From NCBI GenBank assembly GCA_015068245.1, contig SVKU01000001.1:62001-126000 (forward strand): a stretch of DNA of 64,000 nt, given 5' to 3'. The notes below the pieces were generated by a model. It ran no database searches, was not told the origin of the DNA, and was given only the letters and a program-made list of their open reading frames with translations. The translations under genes were made by a program, and so were the position numbers. Below, piece after piece: positions 61,754 to 64,000 of the stretch (position 1 is its first letter; each line of letters begins with the position of its first letter). Origin of the DNA: Oscillospiraceae bacterium (GTDB lineage Bacteria > Bacillota > Clostridia > Oscillospirales > Oscillospiraceae).

Positions 61754-62584
61754 TTATTTATACAACAATCGCAGCAGTGCTATTTCCCTTGCATATCCGT
61801 CAAGTTCGTTAGGAGTTTCAAGATAAAATGGCAGATCGCGTAATGCGGGGTGATTTATTATCCTCTCAAAAGCATCAATACCGATACTGCCCTCACCTAT
61901 CTTTTCGTGACGGTCCTTATGGCTGCCGAATGGATTCTTGCTGTCGTTGATGTGAATGGCTTTCAGTCGCTCCAGCCCCACTACCCTGTCAAATTCATCA
62001 AGAACTCCGTCCAGATCATTTACTATGTCGTATTCACCGTCGTAGACATGACAGGTATCAAGGCATACGCCCATATGTTGCCTCAACTCTACCCTGTCGA
62101 TAATGGCTCTGAGTTCTTCAAAGCGTCCACCGACCTCACTGCCCTTGCCTGCCATGGTTTCCAGCAGAACAGTGGTTTGCATTCCGTCGAACAATACACG
62201 GTTCAGCATTCCGGATATCAGCTCTATTCCCTTTTCAGTTCCCTGTTTAACATGACTGCCGGGATGGAAATTATACATGGTTCCGGGTATCAGTTCAAGA
62301 CGTGAAATATCTTCGGTCATAACACGGTATGCAAAATCCCTCAGATCCTCTTTTGCGGCGCAGGCGTTGAGCGTATAGGGCGCATGAGCAAGGATTACAC
62401 CAATGCCGTTGACAGCTGCAAAATCGTTATAGGCGGCAATATCAGACGTGTCAAGGGGTTTTGCGTTACCGCCTCTTGGATTGCGTGTAAAAAACTGAAA
62501 AGTGTTTGCATTTATTGAAACGGCCTCTTTAGCCATGGCAAGATAGCCTTTTGAAGATGAAAGATGACAGCCTATTGTTAACAT
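61754..62584 (-). CDS. nfo: Endonuclease IV (AP endonuclease)
   Basis: 276 residues. Zinc ligands lie in the usual stretches: [44 protein letters not shown], and a Glu in FYLETPNE. It cuts at abasic sites in base-excision repair. GAAGGAG precedes the ATG. Confidence 0.95.
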   Translation of the reverse strand: MLTIGCHLSSSKGYLAMAKEAVSINANTFQFFTRNPRGGNAKPLDTSDIAAYNDFAAVNGIGVILAHAPYTLNACAAKEDLRDFAYRVMTEDISRLELIPGTMYNFHPGSHVKQGTEKGIELISGMLNRVLFDGMQTTVLLETMAGKGSEVGGRFEELRAIIDRVELRQHMGVCLDTCHVYDGEYDIVNDLDGVLDEFDRVVGLERLKAIHINDSKNPFGSHKDRHEKIGEGSIGIDAFERIINHPALRDLPFYLETPNELDGYAREIALLRLLYK

Positions 62585-62681
62585 GTTTTACTCCTTCATG
62601 TGTTATTGCATTTATTATACCATACATGGGTGAATATAAGAAAGCAAAAAGCAAATAATACCATGGAAAGGAGCGGATAAA

Positions 62682-63353
62682 ATGTTTAAACACGAAAAAC
62701 AGCTGTTTCACCCTGTAGCCGTAGAGAAAGCAAACCCTCAGTATGCAGCCTTGCTGCAGGAACAGCTTGGCGGCGGCAACGGTGAGCTTAAAGCTGCCAT
62801 GCAGTATCTTTCACAGAGCTTCCGCATCAAGGATCCCGAAATCAAGGACCTGTTTATGGATATTGCTGCCGAAGAACTTGGCCACATGGAAATGGTGGCG
62901 CAGACGATCAACCTTCTCAACGGTCATGATGTCGAGGCTCAGCAGGTTACTGCAGGAGAGATACAGAGCCATGTAATTCTTGGTCTGAATCCCGGTCTTA
63001 TTAATGCATCCGGTTATTCATGGACTGCGGACTATGTTACCGTTACCGGTGACCTGTGTGCTGATTTGCTTTCGAATATTGCATCTGAACAGCGAGCAAA
63101 GGTGGTATATGAATATCTGTATCGTCAGATCAATGATAAAAAGGTTCGTGACACCATTGACTTTTTGCTGAACCGTGAGGAAGCTCACAACGCCATGTTC
63201 CGTGAAGCATTCAACAAGATTCAGGACAGCGGCTCAAACAAGGATTTCGGTGTGACTGCAGATTCAAGAATATACTTTGACCTTTCAAAGGGAACCAATA
63301 ACCTTAATCCTGATAAGGTGGAGCCTCCAAGATTCGGGGCAAGCAAAAAATAA
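62682..63353 (+). CDS. Manganese catalase family protein (CotJC-like)
   Basis: 223 residues. A four-helix ferritin-like domain with the dimanganese ligands in GGNGELKAAMQYL, AAEELGHMEM and NREEAHNAMF. It breaks down hydrogen peroxide; CotJC homologues are spore-coat proteins. GGAAAGGAG precedes the ATG. Confidence 0.9.
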   Translation: MFKHEKQLFHPVAVEKANPQYAALLQEQLGGGNGELKAAMQYLSQSFRIKDPEIKDLFMDIAAEELGHMEMVAQTINLLNGHDVEAQQVTAGEIQSHVILGLNPGLINASGYSWTADYVTVTGDLCADLLSNIASEQRAKVVYEYLYRQINDKKVRDTIDFLLNREEAHNAMFREAFNKIQDSGSNKDFGVTADSRIYFDLSKGTNNLNPDKVEPPRFGASKK

Positions 63354-63357
63354 GCAT

Positions 63358-63400
63358 AAAACCGTTGTGGTGTCCTATCATCCACAGCGGTTATTTTGTT
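63358..63400 (+). terminator. Terminator after the Mn catalase gene
   Basis: AACCGTTGTGG / CCACAGCGGTT (one G-T pair), 11-nt loop, then ATTTTGTT. Confidence 0.8.
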
Positions 63401-63467
63401 CATTACGCTTATTGATTACGAAACGTATAGGTGCTAAAATCGGCATACAAGGAGTGAATAAAAATAC

Positions 63468-64000
63468 ATGGACGTTAAACAAAAAGGAAAACGACTTAAA
63501 GCTCTAAAGGCTGCCTTTCCTCATACCATACCGATTCTGGCAGGTTTTGGTTTTTTGGGTATTGCCTATGGAATACTTATGAATGTCTCGGGATTCAGCT
63601 TCTGGTATCCCCTGCTGATAAGCATAATTGTCTTTGGCGGCTCGCTTCAGTTTGTCATGGTAACAATGCTGCTGAGCGCATTTGCGCCTGTTCAGACGCT
63701 TATTATGGCTCTGTTGGTTCAGGTAAGACACCTCTTTTACGGAATTGCAATGCTTGATAAATATAAAGGTCTTGGCTGGAAGAGATTCTATCTTATTCTT
63801 GGACTTTGCGACGAAACATTCTCGATCAACTGCAGTATTGAACCGCCGGAGGACGTTGATAAAGGATGGTTCATGCTGTTTGTAACAATGCTCAACCGAC
63901 TGTATTGGATAACCGGTTCCCTGTTGGGCGGTTTGCTTGGTTCTTTGATAGAATTCAATACAGAAGGTCTTGACTTTGCTATGTCAGCCATGTTTGTGGT
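63468..64000 (+). CDS. azlC: AzlC-family branched-chain amino acid exporter subunit, 3' partial
   Basis: The first ~177 residues are visible; the gene runs off the window. KAAFPHTIPILAGFGFLGIA and FGGSLQFVMVTMLLS, LVQVRHLFYGIAMLDKYKG are AzlC signatures; several membrane helices. AzlC with AzlD exports branched-chain amino acids. The ATG at 63468 has GGAG 13 nt upstream, rather far. Confidence 0.88.
   Translation, partial: MDVKQKGKRLKALKAAFPHTIPILAGFGFLGIAYGILMNVSGFSFWYPLLISIIVFGGSLQFVMVTMLLSAFAPVQTLIMALLVQVRHLFYGIAMLDKYKGLGWKRFYLILGLCDETFSINCSIEPPEDVDKGWFMLFVTMLNRLYWITGSLLGGLLGSLIEFNTEGLDFAMSAMFV

Noticed and set aside
1-64000. tRNA or rRNA genes
   Set aside because: No cloverleaf or rRNA-like segment was recognised by eye in any intergenic region; tRNAscan would settle it.

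Overview
The window looks like chromosomal DNA from a mid-GC, anaerobic, Gram-positive member of the Clostridia (Oscillospiraceae-like). I infer this from gene content and order. There is a fused ispH-S1 gene in a cmk-plsC-ispH/S1 operon, a tig-clpP-clpX-lon-ysxC cluster, and an scpA-scpB-DUF2953-ytfJ-dac-rluB run. SLH-domain, TagO-like and spore-associated (YtfJ/GerW, CotJC-like) proteins are present. Energy and redox genes are fermentative (pyruvate phosphate dikinase, flavodoxin, Fe-S flavoenzyme, molybdopterin enzyme). Promoters are sigma-A type (TTGACA-17-TATAAT) and ribosome binding sites are strong GGAGG types. I see no rRNA, tRNA, CRISPR, prophage or complete insertion sequence.

Layout. 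1-2.1 kb: the 3' part of an SLH surface protein, then an intergenic island (2.1-2.45 kb) with a MITE-like element. 2.5-5.9 kb (minus): flavodoxin, stand-alone CoaC-like flavoprotein, polysaccharide deacetylase, hypothetical. 6-12.2 kb (plus): rplS with a leader, then lepB-rbgA-rnhB-yraN-dipeptidase-thrC-phosphoesterase. 12.4-21.9 kb (plus): protein quality control and chromosome segregation. 21.9-29.9 kb (plus): D-Ala-D-Ala carboxypeptidase, rluB-type synthase, RpiR regulator, HI0933/BaiN-type flavoprotein, cmk-plsC-ispH/S1, hypothetical. 30-36 kb: RidA and an asymmetric ABC-F protein (minus), then htpG under a perfect CIRCE operator and an orphan lipoprotein solute-binding protein. 36-42.9 kb: a divergent Old-Yellow-Enzyme-like Fe-S flavoprotein, thyA-folA, a DEAD-box helicase, a DprA-like protein and a MalY/PatB aminotransferase. 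43-49 kb (plus): a fused molybdopterin/ferredoxin oxidoreductase with mobA, then nagB-glmM-LbH for amino-sugar phosphates. 49-54.6 kb: a DnaA-box cluster with hexamer repeats, ppdK, a Xer-type recombinase with a 28-bp palindrome at its promoter, an MJ0936-type phosphodiesterase and three tiny unknown genes. 54.6-60 kb (minus): trpS-tagO/wecA-wecB and an anchored protein, then an AraC regulator. 60-64 kb: a long leader and an RsgA-type GTPase, nfo, a manganese catalase and the start of azlC.

How the parts connect. NagB, GlmM and the left-handed beta-helix protein handle glucosamine phosphates that feed UDP-GlcNAc, the substrate of the TagO/WecA-like transferase and the WecB epimerase. Tig, ClpP/X, Lon, HtpG and the M50 protease form a proteostasis set. 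RbgA, EngB/YsxC, RsgA, L19, S1 and the DEAD-box helicase are ribosome proteins or assembly factors.

The least explained signals are these: (i) the 28-bp 11-6-11 palindrome and 5' hairpin ahead of the Xer-type gene; (ii) the DnaA-box cluster with a nine-unit hexamer repeat at 49.07-49.26 kb; (iii) the structured leader with two short ORFs ahead of the rsgA-like gene; (iv) the three-gene cluster of tiny proteins at 53.75-54.6 kb; (v) the solute-binding protein paired with an OYE-like enzyme lacking the usual His motif; (vi) the ABC-F protein in which one composite ATP site looks dead at every position I can read. All start sites and functions were inferred by eye. No database search was run.
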